Origin: Floccularia luteovirens
Lineage: Eukaryota > Basidiomycota > Agaricomycetes > Agaricales > Squamanitaceae
NCBI GenBank assembly: GCA_009739215.1
Contig: VSJF01000002.1
Span: 248,001-312,000 of the forward strand
Length of the DNA stretch: 64,000 nt
Reading direction: 5' to 3'
Part shown: positions 22,392 through 33,800 of the stretch, piece after piece
Position numbering within the stretch: the first letter of the stretch is position 1
How the letters are laid out: each line of letters opens with the position of its first letter
Made by a program: the position numbers and the translations under genes
The notes under the pieces: model-generated
Seen by the model: the letters and a program-made list of their open reading frames with translations, nothing else
What the model was told of the DNA's origin: nothing
Database searches by the model: none

Positions 22392-22796
22392 CCTTCTCAA
22401 ATTCTTACATTGTTGTATCCCCATTAGATGTTGAGTTTGGTAAAGATCTTGCCTCCTTTTAGTTTGGTTAGGAGTTCTGAGATTAAGAGTAAAGGGTAGG
22501 GTTTCTTTATTGTTCCTTCATTGAGGTAACAATAGTCTTGGCAGGGTCTTAAGCTTCTATCTTTCTTTGTGACAAAGAAGAATGGTGATGCTATTTCTGA
22601 CTCAGAGGATTGGATATACTCTTTTGCAAGGTTTTTTTTGATAAATTCTTGCATCTTCTAATCTTTCAATAGGGTTGAGGAGATAGATTTTACTATCTTT
22701 ATTCTTGAAATTGGGTTTGAGATTGATCTTATGATCCCAGGGGCATCTTGCCAGCATTCTGTTGGACTTTTGTTTACTGAACTCAGATCGGATATT
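22392..22796 (-). pseudogene. Gypsy reverse transcriptase, N-terminal half
   Basis: Encodes 'SSESEIASPFFFVTKKDRSL' and 'RPCQDYCYLNEGTIKKPYPL', then 'GGKIFTKLNI' (KLD to KLN in the first catalytic motif, and a stop follows). The usual 'RPCVDYRxLN' reads 'RPCQDYCYLN' here. Bounded by LTRs on both sides. Confidence 0.85.
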
Positions 22797-23398
22797 TGTT
22801 ACCATTAGGGGTTTATACGTTGTCGTTTACTTGTCTTGTCGTTGGGCCATCTAGGTTAGGGAATGATTGAAGGGTTTGCCAGTTAGATTTTCCTGGCTTG
22901 ATAGTGGGGTTACTCCACTACACGAGTTATAAACCACTTGTCAGGGTCTCTCTGAGGTCAGTTACAGAGAAAGAATACACAGGCCTTTCAGTGTGTATGG
23001 TGTCACCCATGCCATTATTACAACTAGTCCTGCCATTCTAGACAGGGGAGGGAGATTAACCAAAGGTAACAGAGTAAAGTGCAAGTGTATTGCTGGTACT
23101 TGAAACTAAGATCAAGCTGGAGCTTGTCTGTAGTTTCACGCTACTTAAATACAAGTATGCTACTTCTAAGAATAAACTACCATGTGTTTGCTCAGTAAGC
23201 TATGAGTTAGCACAGAGTCATACAGAAGTATCTACAAGTCATTTAGAAGCTTGTACAAGTTATTATGAGTAGGAGAAGCTAAAGTGCGAAGTCATATACA
23301 AGGTGTGTATGAGAAAGTAAGTAAACAAGGCAGGAATACATTGCACATGCAGTTCTAAAGTCCAGGGAGATAGTGTGTATCCAGATAAGATCATAACA
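22797..23398 (-). mobile_element. Solo LTR, family A
   Basis: 602 bp, plus strand TGTTACC...CATAACA, exact 5 bp duplication ATATT (22792-22796, 23399-23403). Inserted between protease and RT regions of the same element family. Confidence 0.9.
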
Positions 23399-23403
23399 AT
23401 ATT

Positions 23404-23960
23404 CTTCTTCTGATTTAGTGTCAGAATCTTCTAGATATTATATGATTATGTCCAAGTCAGGGGTTTCTTCATTTTATTCCTCCTGTGTGATTCAGAGTAT
23501 TGCTTCTTCTGCAGTGATTTGTGCAAGTGGGGAATTGTCTGGAACATTAAGGGTTCCATTTTTCCAATCTATTGTGGGATTTAGGCATTTAAGCCAATCC
23601 ATTCCTAGGATAATATCCTGTTTTCTTATATTAGCAATGTATAAGGTTACCTTATAGTTTGCTTCTCCTTTGAGTATGAGAGGCATCTCAATGTAATGTG
23701 TGACTTGTCTGTTTGGGAATCTGTTTGCATTGGTAATGTTTATTCTTTTCCCTAGTATAGGTCTTGGTTTTCTTTTGAGTTTTGGTATGAAGTCCGAATG
23801 TATGAAGCTTTTGGTAGCTTCAGAGTCAACTAATGCTTTAGTGATAACTATTTCTTTTCCTGTTAAGTTGTTTCCTACTTCAAATCAAAGTGGAACATAT
23901 AGTGAGTCTTATGTCATAAGAGTTAGTACTACCACTCTAATTAGATAATCAATAGCTATG
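23404..23960 (-). pseudogene. Gypsy aspartic protease region
   Basis: Encodes 'ALVDSEATKSFIH' where retroviral-type proteases have DSG or DTG: the active-site glycine is glutamate, a GGA-to-GAA type change. Downstream 'ILGMDWLKCLNPTIDWKNG' is the conserved C-terminal protease motif. Stops occur upstream. Confidence 0.8.
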
Positions 23961-24113
23961 GCCACTATTAATCAGGTGAAAAATCCTCTTTTTCCATTTC
24001 TTCAAAGAATTCTTCTTATTCTTTATCAGGTAATTCTGTTAATAGCACTTTTACTGCAGCTGATAGTTCTTTAACTGTTTTAGGTTTTTGGAAATTGTAT
24101 TGTGGCATGCTTC

Positions 24114-24423
24114 TGTTGCATCAGCACGATCACATGATGGATTACATAATTTGTCAGGTGATGAGTCACACATGATATGTCACATGATGTGTCACATGAC
24201 TACACTCACATATGCCCTATGCCCCATGCCTTATGCACAGACCATCATATGTAAATATGTACATACAGCTAGAACTGTATATAAGGACACTCTTATGCAG
24301 AATAGATCCCTTATCCTATTCTATAGGTAGTAGTAGCAGACTAACTGTAAGGTGTAAATCTAAGTAAGCACAAGGTAAGGCTTGAGTTCCTCCACTATGT
24401 CTTGCACACATGGCTGCTCAACA
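24114..24423 (+). mobile_element. Solo LTR, family D
   Basis: 310 bp, TGTTGCATCAGC...GCTGCTCAACA, exact 5 bp duplication GCTTC (24109-24113, 24424-24428). Three TCACATGA palindromes in its first 110 bp. Confidence 0.9.
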
Positions 24424-25801
24424 GCTTCTTCTTTTAAAGGTTTTCCTTTTGGGGCAATCTCTAGATTGATGTTCCCTTTCAATGGCATATGAAGCATAAT
24501 GAGTTAAGGAAATGCCTATTTTGTTCCTCAAATGACATTCTGTTAATTTCTTCTAGTTCTTCTATGTCTATGGTGGGTTCTTCAGTGTTAAGACAGTCAA
24601 TCTCTATTGTATTGGGATCTCTTCCAGTTTGTCTGGTTAAGAATAGACTGGGTTTTGCAAAGGGTTTCTTTCTAGATTGTAAGAAGTCCTTCATATGTTG
24701 CATTCTATCTGTGAATTAGAATGTGTATTTGTAGACCTGTTTCATTGTGGTTGGGAAGTTGTCTAGTTTGTAGAAATGTTCTACTAGTTCATCATTTAAT
24801 CCTCTCATGAAATATGTCTATGATGTTGCGACAGCAACAATCACATGACTGATTACATAATTGATCATGTGATGGAGCACGTGACTGATGACGTGTCTCA
24901 CACTCATATGCTCTATGGCATGTGATATCCACGAACATTCTATAAGGTTCTACAACCTTCTATATGTAGTCACATGATATGTTAGTGTACCTGCGCACGG
25001 ACCATTGTACAAAGCTGTACAAACAGCAATTATGTATATAAGTAGAGCTACTGGACCTTATGTCTTTTGTCGAATTTCATTCGTAGTAGTCAGTACTAGT
25101 TCTAAGTCTCTAAGCACTAAGTAAGCTCTAAGGTAAGATCAGTCCCCTCTACTGTGTTAAACAGGGTGCTGCTCAATATATGAGTGATGCATCTTTGTGT
25201 ATTCCTGCTTATGAGGATAGGATCTTAAATTCTGAGATATACTTGGTAATATTGCTGCCTTGCATTGCCAAGTTGGTGAGATTGGTTCTTGCTTGCATAG
25301 CTACATTCTGTGCTTGGAATGCTTCTAGGAATGCTTTCTTAAATTGTGACCAAGTTTCATAATTTCCGTTGGCAGTTTCAATAATGTTTGAGTGGTAGAT
25401 AGCTGCTGTTCCTTCTTTCATGAATGAAAGTGCAAATAAGATTTTCTTCTTATCACTGTTGTAAATTTCTTTGTTTATGTCCAGGTATATTTGGACATCT
25501 TGTAAGAATGGTTGTGTATGTTCTTTCTTGCTGTTGAATGGTATCAGTCTGCTGACATTAATTTTCTTTGCATTATTGGACATTTCAACATCTAAGTCAT
25601 AGGTGATGTGCAGTGGTGTTTGTTAGGCTTTTTTGTAAATTTGTTATTCTACTTCTTGTTCTTCTTCATAATATTCTTCTGGTTTGTTAGTAATTTGAAG
25701 TGGCAGTGGTTGTTGTGGTGTATTGGGTGATTTGGCTGGTCTAACCCAAGGGTCTCTTGCTTGTTGCTTAGTGGCTTGTTTTGTGAGTCTTATTGTAGCT
25801 T
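24424..25801 (-). pseudogene. Gypsy gag region, broken
   Basis: Minus-strand pieces encode a capsid-like segment 'YETWSQFKKAFLEAFQAQNV' preceded by 'RLIPFNSKKEHTQPFLQDVQ' (25209-25583), the typical retrotransposon gag order, and a linker 'EIDCLNTEEPTIDIEELEEI' (24479-24703). A solo LTR at 24824-25178 splits it. No intact zinc knuckle was found. Confidence 0.7.
24824..25178 (+). mobile_element. Solo LTR, family E
   Basis: 355 bp, starts TGTTGCGACAGC; its end reads CTCAATA where the sister copy has CTCAACA. Exact 5 bp duplication TATGA (24819-24823, 25179-25183). Confidence 0.9.
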
Positions 25802-25806
25802 AGTGA

Positions 25807-26160
25807 TGTTGCGACAGCAACAATCACATGACTGATTACATAATTAATCATGTGATGGAGCACGTGACTGATGACGTGTCTCACACTCATATGCTCTATG
25901 GCACGTGATATCCACGAACATTCTACAAGGTTCTATGACCTTCTATATGTAGTCACATGATATGTTAGTGTACCTGCGCACGGACCATTGTACAAAGTTG
26001 TACAAACAGCAATTATGTATATAAGTAGAGCTACTGGACCTTATGTCCTTTGTCGAATTTCATTCGTAGTAGTCAGTACTAGTTCTAAGTCTCTAAGTCT
26101 AAGTAAGCTCTAAGGTAAGATCAGTCCCCTCTACTGTGTAAAACAGGGTGCTGCTCAACA
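25807..26160 (+). mobile_element. Solo LTR, family E
   Basis: 354 bp, TGTTGCGACAGC...GCTGCTCAACA, exact 5 bp duplication AGTGA (25802-25806, 26161-26165). Very similar to 24824-25178, so probably recent. Lies in the gag N-terminal region. Confidence 0.92.
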
Positions 26161-26354
26161 AGTGAATGCACTCGGCTTTTGTGATTGCTATTGGTGTTGT
26201 TGTGGGGGTGGGGAAAGGGACCTTGTGGAGTAAGTTCCTAAAGAGTTGTATGAGGAAGAGGTTGGTCTGAAGTTAGAAGCAGGGGTTTTGCTCATAAAAG
26301 AGCATGGTGATTAAGGAAGTGGGGGTTTGCCAAACTTAAGAAAGTGACAATTGA

Positions 26355-26367
26355 TCAGCTTGATCTT
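26355..26367 (-). other. Primer-binding site, putative self-priming
   Basis: Minus strand AAGATCAAGCTGA, one base after the end of the LTR at 26369. It is complementary to TCAGCTTGATCTT, which lies inside family A LTRs about 32 bp after a TATTTAAG box. See findings. Confidence 0.6.
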
Positions 26368-26550
26368 TTGTTACCATTAGGGGTTTGCATCATCACTTAT
26401 CTGTCTTGTCATTTGGCTGTCTGGGTTAGGGCACAGTTGAATGCTTGTTGGATTTCGCAAGTGCGGTAAAGGGAGATATCTTTACACAGGTTTTTAACTG
26501 CCACCTGTCAGGGCCTCATGGAGGTCAGTTACCACAAAAAACTAGTCAGA

Positions 26551-27159
26551 TGTTATGATCTTATCTGGACTCTGCGTATATCCCTGGACTTTAGGCTGCA
26601 TGCATAACACATTTCCGCCTCATTTATTACTTTCCCATACACGTTTTGTATATGACTCGCATTTTGGTTCTTTTAACTTGTAGTAACTTGTATAGACTTC
26701 TAAATGACTAGTAGATACTTCTGTATAACTCTGTGTTGACTCATAGCTTACTTAGCAAGCATGCAATAGGTTATTATTAGAAGTAGCGTACTTGTATTTA
26801 AGTAGTGCAAAACTACAGACAAGCCTCAGCTTGATCTTAGTTTCGAGTACCCTCTAATATAGGCAATTACTTTGTTACCTCCATAACACTCTAAGAGATT
26901 CTTCCTCCCTTGTCTAGGATGGCAAGATCATTGTATATAGCAGCATGGATGACACTGTACAGCCTGAAATGCCTGGCTGTCTCCTCCTCTATAACTGATC
27001 CTCAGAAAGACCCTGACAGGTGGTTTATAACCTGTGTAGTAGCGTAATCTACTATTGTGCCAGGGAAATCTGACTAGCAACAACCAACTATACTCTAACC
27101 AGGACACCCTCAACAATGAGACAAGTAAACGACAATGTATAAAACCCCTGACAGTAACA
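26551..27159 (+). mobile_element. LTR, family A, nested in another family A LTR
   Basis: 609 bp, TGTTATGATC...AGTAACA. The flanks do not form a direct duplication (TCAGA left, TCTGT right). Sits in opposite orientation inside the LTR 26369-28115. Confidence 0.75.
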
Positions 27160-27604
27160 TCTGTAGTAAGTGACACATGTCACAGTCATGGTCACATTGA
27201 GTTGTGACAAACAGTACTTCACTTAGAGAACATTATTAACTATATCATCTACTACATATTATAACATACTACTATATAATATCCCCAATCTCTATTACTA
27301 TTCCATTCCAGCAGTCTGCAGTTGCATTAACATCAGGCATTTCAGACTAGACAGTATCGCCTATGCCGTTATATACAACAATCCTGCTATTCTAGACAGA
27401 GGAGGGAGAGTCACTTAGTTGTCACTGAGGTAATAGAGTAATTGCCTGTATTAGAGAGTACTCAAAACTAAGATCAAGCTAAGGCTTGTCTTTAGTTTCA
27501 CACTACTTAAATACAAGTATGCTAGTTCTAATAATAACTCATGGCATGCTTGCTCAGTAAGCTGCAAGTCAGTATCTAGTCATACGAAGCTACTACCAGT
27601 CATT

Positions 27605-27967
27605 TGTTGCAATAGCAACTATCACATAAAGGATCATATGATTCATGTAACGTGATATGTCATATGACCTAGTCATGTGACTCACTCATCATATGCTTTA
27701 TATGTCACATGCATTATGACTAAGCATGTTCTTTGATGTTCTATAACATTCTACAAGGAACATGTGACTTATGAAACTATCTAGCATGGACCACTATTTA
27801 CAAATATGCACATACAGTAAAACTGTATATAAGGACCTTGTACTTTATACTATGCCCCTTGTCCAATTACATTGGTAGTAGTTAGTATTAGCCTGTAAGC
27901 ATAACAAATAAGCTCTAAGGTAAGGTAGTTCCACTCCACTGTGTATAACACAGGGTACTGCTCAACA
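27605..27967 (+). mobile_element. Solo LTR, family E-like
   Basis: 363 bp, TGTTGCAATAGC...ACTGCTCAACA, exact 5 bp duplication TCATT (27600-27604, 27968-27972). Confidence 0.88.
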
Positions 27968-28115
27968 TCATTTAGAAGACTATCTAAGTCATAAGAATCA
28001 AAGCACAAGTCATAAGTACAACATGTATGGGAAATATAGAAATGAGGCAGGAATGTGTTATGCATGCAGCCTAAAGTCCAGGGAGATAAGTGTGTATCCA
28101 GATAAGGTCATAACA

Positions 28116-28429
28116 TTGGTAATTTGAAGTGGGGATGGTTGTTGCAGTATGTTGGGTGATTTGGTTGGTCTAACCCAAGGGTCTCTTGCTTGTTGCTTAG
28201 CGGCTTGTTCTACAAGTCTTGTTTGTAACTTAGTGAATGTACTAGGTTTTTGTGATTGCTGTTGGTATTGTTGTGGAGATGGGGATGGGGACTGTGCAGA
28301 GTATGTTTCTTGGGGGTTGTAAGAGGAAGAAGTTGGTCTGAAGTTAGAGGTGAGGGTTTTGCTCATAAAAGAGCATGGTGATTAAGAGATGTTGAGGGTT
28401 GTCAAACTTTTAGGAAAGTGACAATTGAT
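28116..28429 (-). pseudogene. Gypsy gag N-terminus, second copy
   Basis: Minus strand starts 'MSKTLTSNFRPTSSSYNP' and continues Gln/Pro/Ser-rich to 'QARDPWVRPTKSPNILQ'. The same sequence, more decayed, is at 25689-26368. It belongs to a second gypsy element whose LTR is at 29056-29558. Confidence 0.75.
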
Positions 28430-29037
28430 TGTTATGACCTTATCCAGATACGCACTATCTCCCTGGACTTTAGAACACATGCGCAACATGTTCCTGCCTT
28501 GTTTATTACTTTCTCATACACATTTTGTATATGACTCGTGCTTTACTTCTATTAACTCATAGTGACTTGTATAAAGCTTCTAAATGACTTGTAGACACTT
28601 CTGTATGACTCCGCACTGACTTGTAGCTTACTGAGCAATTGTGCAATAGGTTATAATTAGAAGTAGCATACTTGTATTTAAGTAGTGTGAAACTACAGAC
28701 AAGCCTCAGCTTGATCTTAGTTTCGAGTACCTCCTAATATGAGTGATTACTCTGTTACCATTGTAACATTCTAAGTGACTCTCCCTCCCTTGTCTAGGAT
28801 GGCAAGATTGTTGTATATAGCGGCATAGACAACACTGTACAACCTGAAATGCCTGGCTGTCCCCTTCTCTGTAACTGACCTCAGAGAGACCCTGACGGGT
28901 GGTTTATAACCTGTGTGATAGCATAATCTATCATCGCGCCAGGGAAATCTGACTGGCAACAACCAACTATTCCCTAACCCGGACACCCCAACAATGAGAC
29001 CAGTAAACAATGACGTACAAACCCCAAACAGGTAACA
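28430..29037 (+). mobile_element. Solo LTR, family A
   Basis: 608 bp, TGTTATGACC...GGTAACA, exact 5 bp duplication TTGAT (28425-28429, 29038-29042). It splits the short leader between gag and the PBS of the second gypsy copy. Contains a TATTTAAG box and, about 32 bp on, TCAGCTTGATCTT. Confidence 0.93.
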
Positions 29038-29041
29038 TTGA

Positions 29042-29054
29042 TCAGCTTGATCTT
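29042..29054 (-). other. Primer-binding site of second gypsy copy
   Basis: Minus strand AAGATCAAGCTGA, one base from the LTR end at 29056. All 13 bases are repeated, in the orientation needed for pairing in RNA, at 29372-29384 inside the adjoining LTR (plus strand AAGATCAAGCTGA). Confidence 0.65.
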
Positions 29055-29055
29055 T

Positions 29056-29558
29056 TGTTATCATTTGGGGTTTTTACGTCATCATCCTTGAGTCTCATCC
29101 TTGGGGCATCTGGATTAGGGAACAGTTATTGTTGCCAGTCAGATTTCCCTGGCACAATAGTGGGAGATACCACTATACAGGTTACAAATCACCTGTTGGT
29201 GTCTCTCTGAGGTCAGCTACAGAGATAAAACATGCAGGCCTTTCAGTATGTATGATGTTGCCCATACCATTATATACAATGATTCTGCCATCCTAGATAG
29301 AGGAGGGAGTGGTCACTTAGTTGTCACTGAGGTAACAGAGTAATCGCCAATATTATTGGGTACTTGAAACTAAGATCAAGCTGAAGCTTGTCTGTAGTTT
29401 TGTACTACTTAAATACAAGTATGCTACACTAATAATAAGAGATTATGTGCTACATGAATAAGCATCAAGTCAAGATCCAGTTATACAGAAGCTACTACTA
29501 GTCATATAGAAGTATATACAAGTCATATAGAAGATGTTAAAGAGTCATACAATAAAAC
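29056..29558 (-). mobile_element. Gypsy LTR, family A, truncated
   Basis: Plus strand begins TGTTATCATTTGGGG. It is cut off at 29558 by the copia element; its outer ~100 bp are missing and do not reappear on the far side of that element. Confidence 0.8.
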
Positions 29559-29856
29559 TGTTGCATCAGCATGATCACATGATGGATTACATAATTCGTC
29601 AGATGATGAGTCAGATGATATGTTACATGATATGTCATATGACTACACTCACATATGCCCCATGCTCTATGCATGGACCTTATGTCAATATGTATATACA
29701 GCTAGAACTATATATAAGGACACTCTTATGCAGAATAGATCCCTTGTCCTATTCACTAGGTCGTAGTAGTAACACTAACCCTAAGGTGTGATCTAAGTAA
29801 GCACAAGGTAAGGCTTGAGTCTCTCCACTGTGTCACACATACATGGCTGCTCAACA
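29559..29856 (+). mobile_element. Copia 5' LTR (family D)
   Basis: 298 bp, TGTTGCATCAGC...GCTGCTCAACA. Differs from the 3' LTR mainly by C/T and G/A changes plus a small indel. Confidence 0.88.
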
Positions 29857-29872
29857 GGTTATGGGCCCAGTT
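29857..29872 (+). other. Copia primer-binding site (initiator tRNA-Met fragment type)
   Basis: GGTTATGGGCCCAGTT directly follows the LTR. It is the complement of the anticodon-stem part of initiator tRNA-Met, the primer arrangement known from copia. Confidence 0.75.
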
Positions 29873-30169
29873 GTCAGTCTCAATGGCATGCTCATCACTG
29901 CCTATGATGACAGTGACTTTAAGCTCTTATCTCTTGTGAAGTGACTCCCCCATGCTCCCTTGATTGATAGAAGCATTGGTGGCTTGTCCACTCTACAAGT
30001 GATTGAGTCTGAACATTGTTCATGACAATAAATCTATGTGAGCCTTATGTATCTTGACAGTGTCTCTACACTGAGTTGAACATTGTGCTGATGCAACATT
30101 AATTTGTAGCTTGCCAACAAACAACTTTAATCAAGATAAACATGCAACACACTGTATTCCAAGCTGTTT

Positions 30170-30890
30170 CTTTTGTATTTGCTAGGAGTGTATTGGCTTG
30201 AGTGGAAAAGTGCCATGACAACCTACCTGCAACACGTAGCTGTATGGTCAGTAGTGTCTGGAACTCGCCATCATCCATTGCCACAGGATCCACATAACAT
30301 CTCTGAGACAATGATCTTGCTGCAGCAGACATGGGATGACAAAAACAACACTGCACTTGGCAGTATAAAATCGAAGATTATCCCCTGAGCTAAATTGGCT
30401 TGCCACTCGTGACGGCTGTACCTCTAGTTGTGCTTTATGGACTTGGTTAGTTGCTCGGTACAAGGATCATAGCTTGAGCACTACTTTAAAGCTCATGGAG
30501 GATGTAAAGTTCTTCAAGCTCAGTGGTGGAGATCCTCAGGCAGATTTCTTCCACCTTAGCGAGACATTTAGGAGACTGGCTGATGAAAACCTTGCCATCC
30601 CTGAACTATTGCAGGCCCTATGGGCTATGGCATCTGTACCATCCCATTGGCAAAATGTCAAAGCAACACTGCTGCAAAAATACACTGTGCAGACCTTGAC
30701 TCTACATGACGTATCTGCTGCAGGTCCAGAATCTATATGATGCTCAGATGACTTTGGTCTCTTCGAGCAGATCAGCGCATAGAGTAGTATGCCCGAACAA
30801 CCCTGTACTTCTCTTGTCTACACTGTCAAACTCTAAAGAAGACTCTCCAGACAGTGGAAACAAGAAGAAGCAGCACAAGCGAGGGAGATA
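30170..30890 (+). pseudogene. Copia gag remnant
   Basis: Pieces read 'WLEWKSAMTTYLQHVAVWSV', 'VSGTRHHPLPQDP', 'TWDDKNNTALGSI', then in another frame 'SPELNWLATRDG', then 'MEDVKFFKLSGGDPQADF' and 'ENLAIPELLQALWAMA'. This is UBN2-type copia gag. Frame changes near 30385 and a stop near 30738 show that it is dead. A Lys-rich tail follows ('GNKKKQHKRGR'). Confidence 0.8.
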
Positions 30891-33800
30891 AGAAAACTCG
30901 TGGAGAGAAAGAAAAACAAATGGCTAAAAACAGTGATTCAGCACACTCCCCTGCTGCAAGAATGACTGCTCAGAGTAGTAGTCAGGCCATAGTTGACCCT
31001 TCATCCTTTGAGGGTAGTCTGGAGACACCGAGGTCGGCTCCTACCCCTAAGCCTTCCTTTCTCCAGGAAAATCCCCACAAGTTTTATGCTCTGCCCATTG
31101 CTAGCACCTTCATAGGAGCGCAGGCATTGAAGCATCCCAAAACTCCGTACCCTTCATTAAAGAGGAGTAGGGAACTTGTAGACCTTCAAGGTCTTCCTCG
31201 TCAGCCAAGACATCTCCGACCTCATGAGGAGACTTATTTGCTATGAGAGAGGGTTGAACCTTCTATCTTTACTACAAGAGAAGAAGTACCAGGAAGAGGT
31301 AAGTGAACCACCTGCCAAACATCTAAGAACCACCTCCCCTGAACCAGTGCATTATTTGGCATGATCCAATTCAGGTGATAGTGTATCCCTTGGTTCAGAG
31401 ATTGAGGACCAGAAATATCCATGTCCCACTAACGGTTGAACAGAGGTGGAAGTTGATGAACAGATTGCGCAAGCTGCAGGCATTGAAAGAGTCTTAAATG
31501 CTCTGGACACCAGCAATGAGAGTGAAAGGCAAGTACCTCCTTAATGCTCCAAAGTGATCCAAAGTTGATCATGACATACAGCGCCCTCTTCAGCAAGTAA
31601 ACTGAATGGCTAGCAGTAACTGGGCAGGACCTTTATTTACCCTGTCACATGTATCCTTTGTTTAATGATAAAACTTTGTTTAACGATACTCAAGTTGATT
31701 GGGAAAAGCAGAGAGCTCCAATTCATATAATTGTTAGAGAATCTTTTTAGATTAAGTCACATAAATGAATAATATGGACTTTGTTGAAGCATAACACTAG
31801 CTCCGAAGTACCTAATAGTTATTGCAGTTTTATCCAAAGACTTGCTTGAGAACTATTACCAAACTAACTCGTCACAAGTAGTTATACTGCTGAATAAGCA
31901 TAGTGATAAAGGAGAGTTGATCTCCAAGGAGAGTTGATCTCCAAGGAGATCCTTTTCTACTCAATGATTGAGCTGCTACTTGCTCTCAAAGAGTTCTCTC
32001 TGTCGAAAGACGAGAGTATATCAATGATGACATGGTATGTCTCTTTCTTGCTTGACATAGTCGCAGAAATATAAAAGTATGCTTTCTTTATCTAGCATTG
32101 GTGAAATTCATAATGATGATGCTGCTTTGAGTGCAAACATTCCATTGCTCATTGATATCTCCTATATTTTATAGTTGAGATTGTCTCTCATTATCATGGT
32201 TGATAACTTTATCATAGACAATTGGATTCTCTACTATAGAGACTCTGAGAGTATTTGAGCATAGATGAAAATCCACATCTTTAGAATTGGAACAGATCAT
32301 CCATTCTGTCACAGTATTGCTCTGGGGAAAGCTAAATGTGTAAGACTTTCCTTCCCAAGCTTGAAACACAGCTTCTGCATTGGTCAACTATACTGACATT
32401 TAAGCAGATTTCATTATTGCAAGTATCAAAGTAGAATCTCTCCCTTGATGACTACAATTAGTCTCATGCTTGTGGCGCTACACCAAGCTGCCTATGCATT
32501 CATCTACTTGAAGGGGTGTATTACAAAATGAACCAATACTTTGCTGATCGGTGAAAGGGGTGACCACCATTCGATGCATAACTTGCATGACACAGTATCA
32601 CTGGATTGCTGCATTTCTTGCACAATTTTGGCAGTGTATAAATTGACTAGAAGACTTAAGTGTCCTAGCATATCACCCATACTTCATATCCAAATACTGA
32701 TGGAAGTCAAAGTAACTTTAAATGATCTAAATCTAAATGGTTAAAATCGGAAATTCTTTCTACTTCAAATTTTATTGAAGTGGATTCAACTATTGTCTCT
32801 CTGTTAATTGCAGATGATTTAATTGCTTCAAGGAGTTGATGATGATTTTTGAACACCCAGAAATGGAGATATGGACTATTGCCCTAAAAAGCAAATCCAT
32901 GACAATAACTTTCACTTCAAATCCAAATCTAAAAATGAGCAAATTTACATCATAAGATAAGATCCACCCGTGATGGCTTTGAGTTATCTCGCCCTCTCAC
33001 AAACATTCAATTATCTATTGAATCCGATATCCAAACATTAAACTTAGGGAAATACCTAAGACAATTGGTTGAGAACTTAGTTGATTGCTAACTAAAATAT
33101 TACTTGTCGCAAAAAATTCTCTCAATTTATCTCAAGAACACCAACATCCTAATCCATAGGAGAGTCTAACGAGACTCCTATCCACTTTAGTCTCCCAACA
33201 GGAATATCAGCGCTATATCAAGCTGCAGATATGGATATAATTCGCAGGTCACTAAAATACTTCGCACCTTGCTAGAGTAATTCGGTTGAGACATAAAAAG
33301 CTCCCTAGTCATGAAAGTGATTTATGATATGGTCGCATAAAACCTCTGGTTTAATTACTGGATTCAGGTTTCAGAGTCCATTGACAAGGAATTTCCAGCA
33401 AACCACTCTGGAAATAGGCAAAGAAACAGCATCCTGTCCTTTCTGGCCAACCTAAATGTTGACTCCCTGATAATATCACTAGGAGATGGATTTTGTATTT
33501 ACAATGAGCCTACTAGCTCAGGATGAGGGGTAAACAGACTTTGCACTCGCAGCTCTTAGTGCGATAATTAAAGCTTTGCATTGTTGATATTTCCACCATT
33601 TGGTTTACACCAATTTTATGCAAATCTAAGTCATTAGTTCCTGCTGCATATAGAGAAATTCACACTACTCTATTTTGTGTAAACAAAATGTTTACTGGAT
33701 AAGATACTTACACCAAAGTTGAGGATGATAAGAAGAACGAATGATGCAAGTGACTATGTCCGATAGTTACAACAAATGCATGACTCTATCACCTGATATC

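Larger units (their letters stand above)
16724..28115 (-). mobile_element. Ty3/gypsy-type LTR retrotransposon, nested and broken
   Basis: Read on the minus strand, the pieces occur in gypsy order: LTR (28115-26369), PBS (26367-26355), gag, protease, reverse transcriptase (YMDD), RNase H, integrase (D,D,E) and an integrase C-terminal module leading into a truncated chromodomain-like region at 16724. Gypsy order with such a C-terminus fits chromoviruses. The element is split by at least eight solo LTRs (17141-18785, 20359-21518, 21928-22391, 22797-23398, 24114-24423, 24824-25178, 25807-26160 and LTRs within the 5' LTR). It also carries stops and a mutated protease motif, so it is not active. 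No 3' LTR is attached at the low-coordinate end, where satellite repeats begin. Confidence 0.85.
26369..28115 (-). mobile_element. Gypsy 5' LTR (family A) with two nested LTRs
   Basis: Plus strand TGTTACC at 26369 and GGTCATAACA at 28115; PBS and gag follow on the minus strand below 26369. Split by family A LTR 26551-27159 and family E-like LTR 27605-27967. About 165 bp at 27160-27325 matches neither LTR. The sequence just right of 28115 is again gag N-terminal sequence, so this LTR lies between two gag starts. Confidence 0.75.

Noticed and set aside
29534..29791. Repeated ~85-codon frames inside family D LTRs (also 24088-24330 and 34989-35210)
   Set aside because: They lie inside LTRs and recur only because the LTRs are repeated. 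They cross the LTR start and have no motif.
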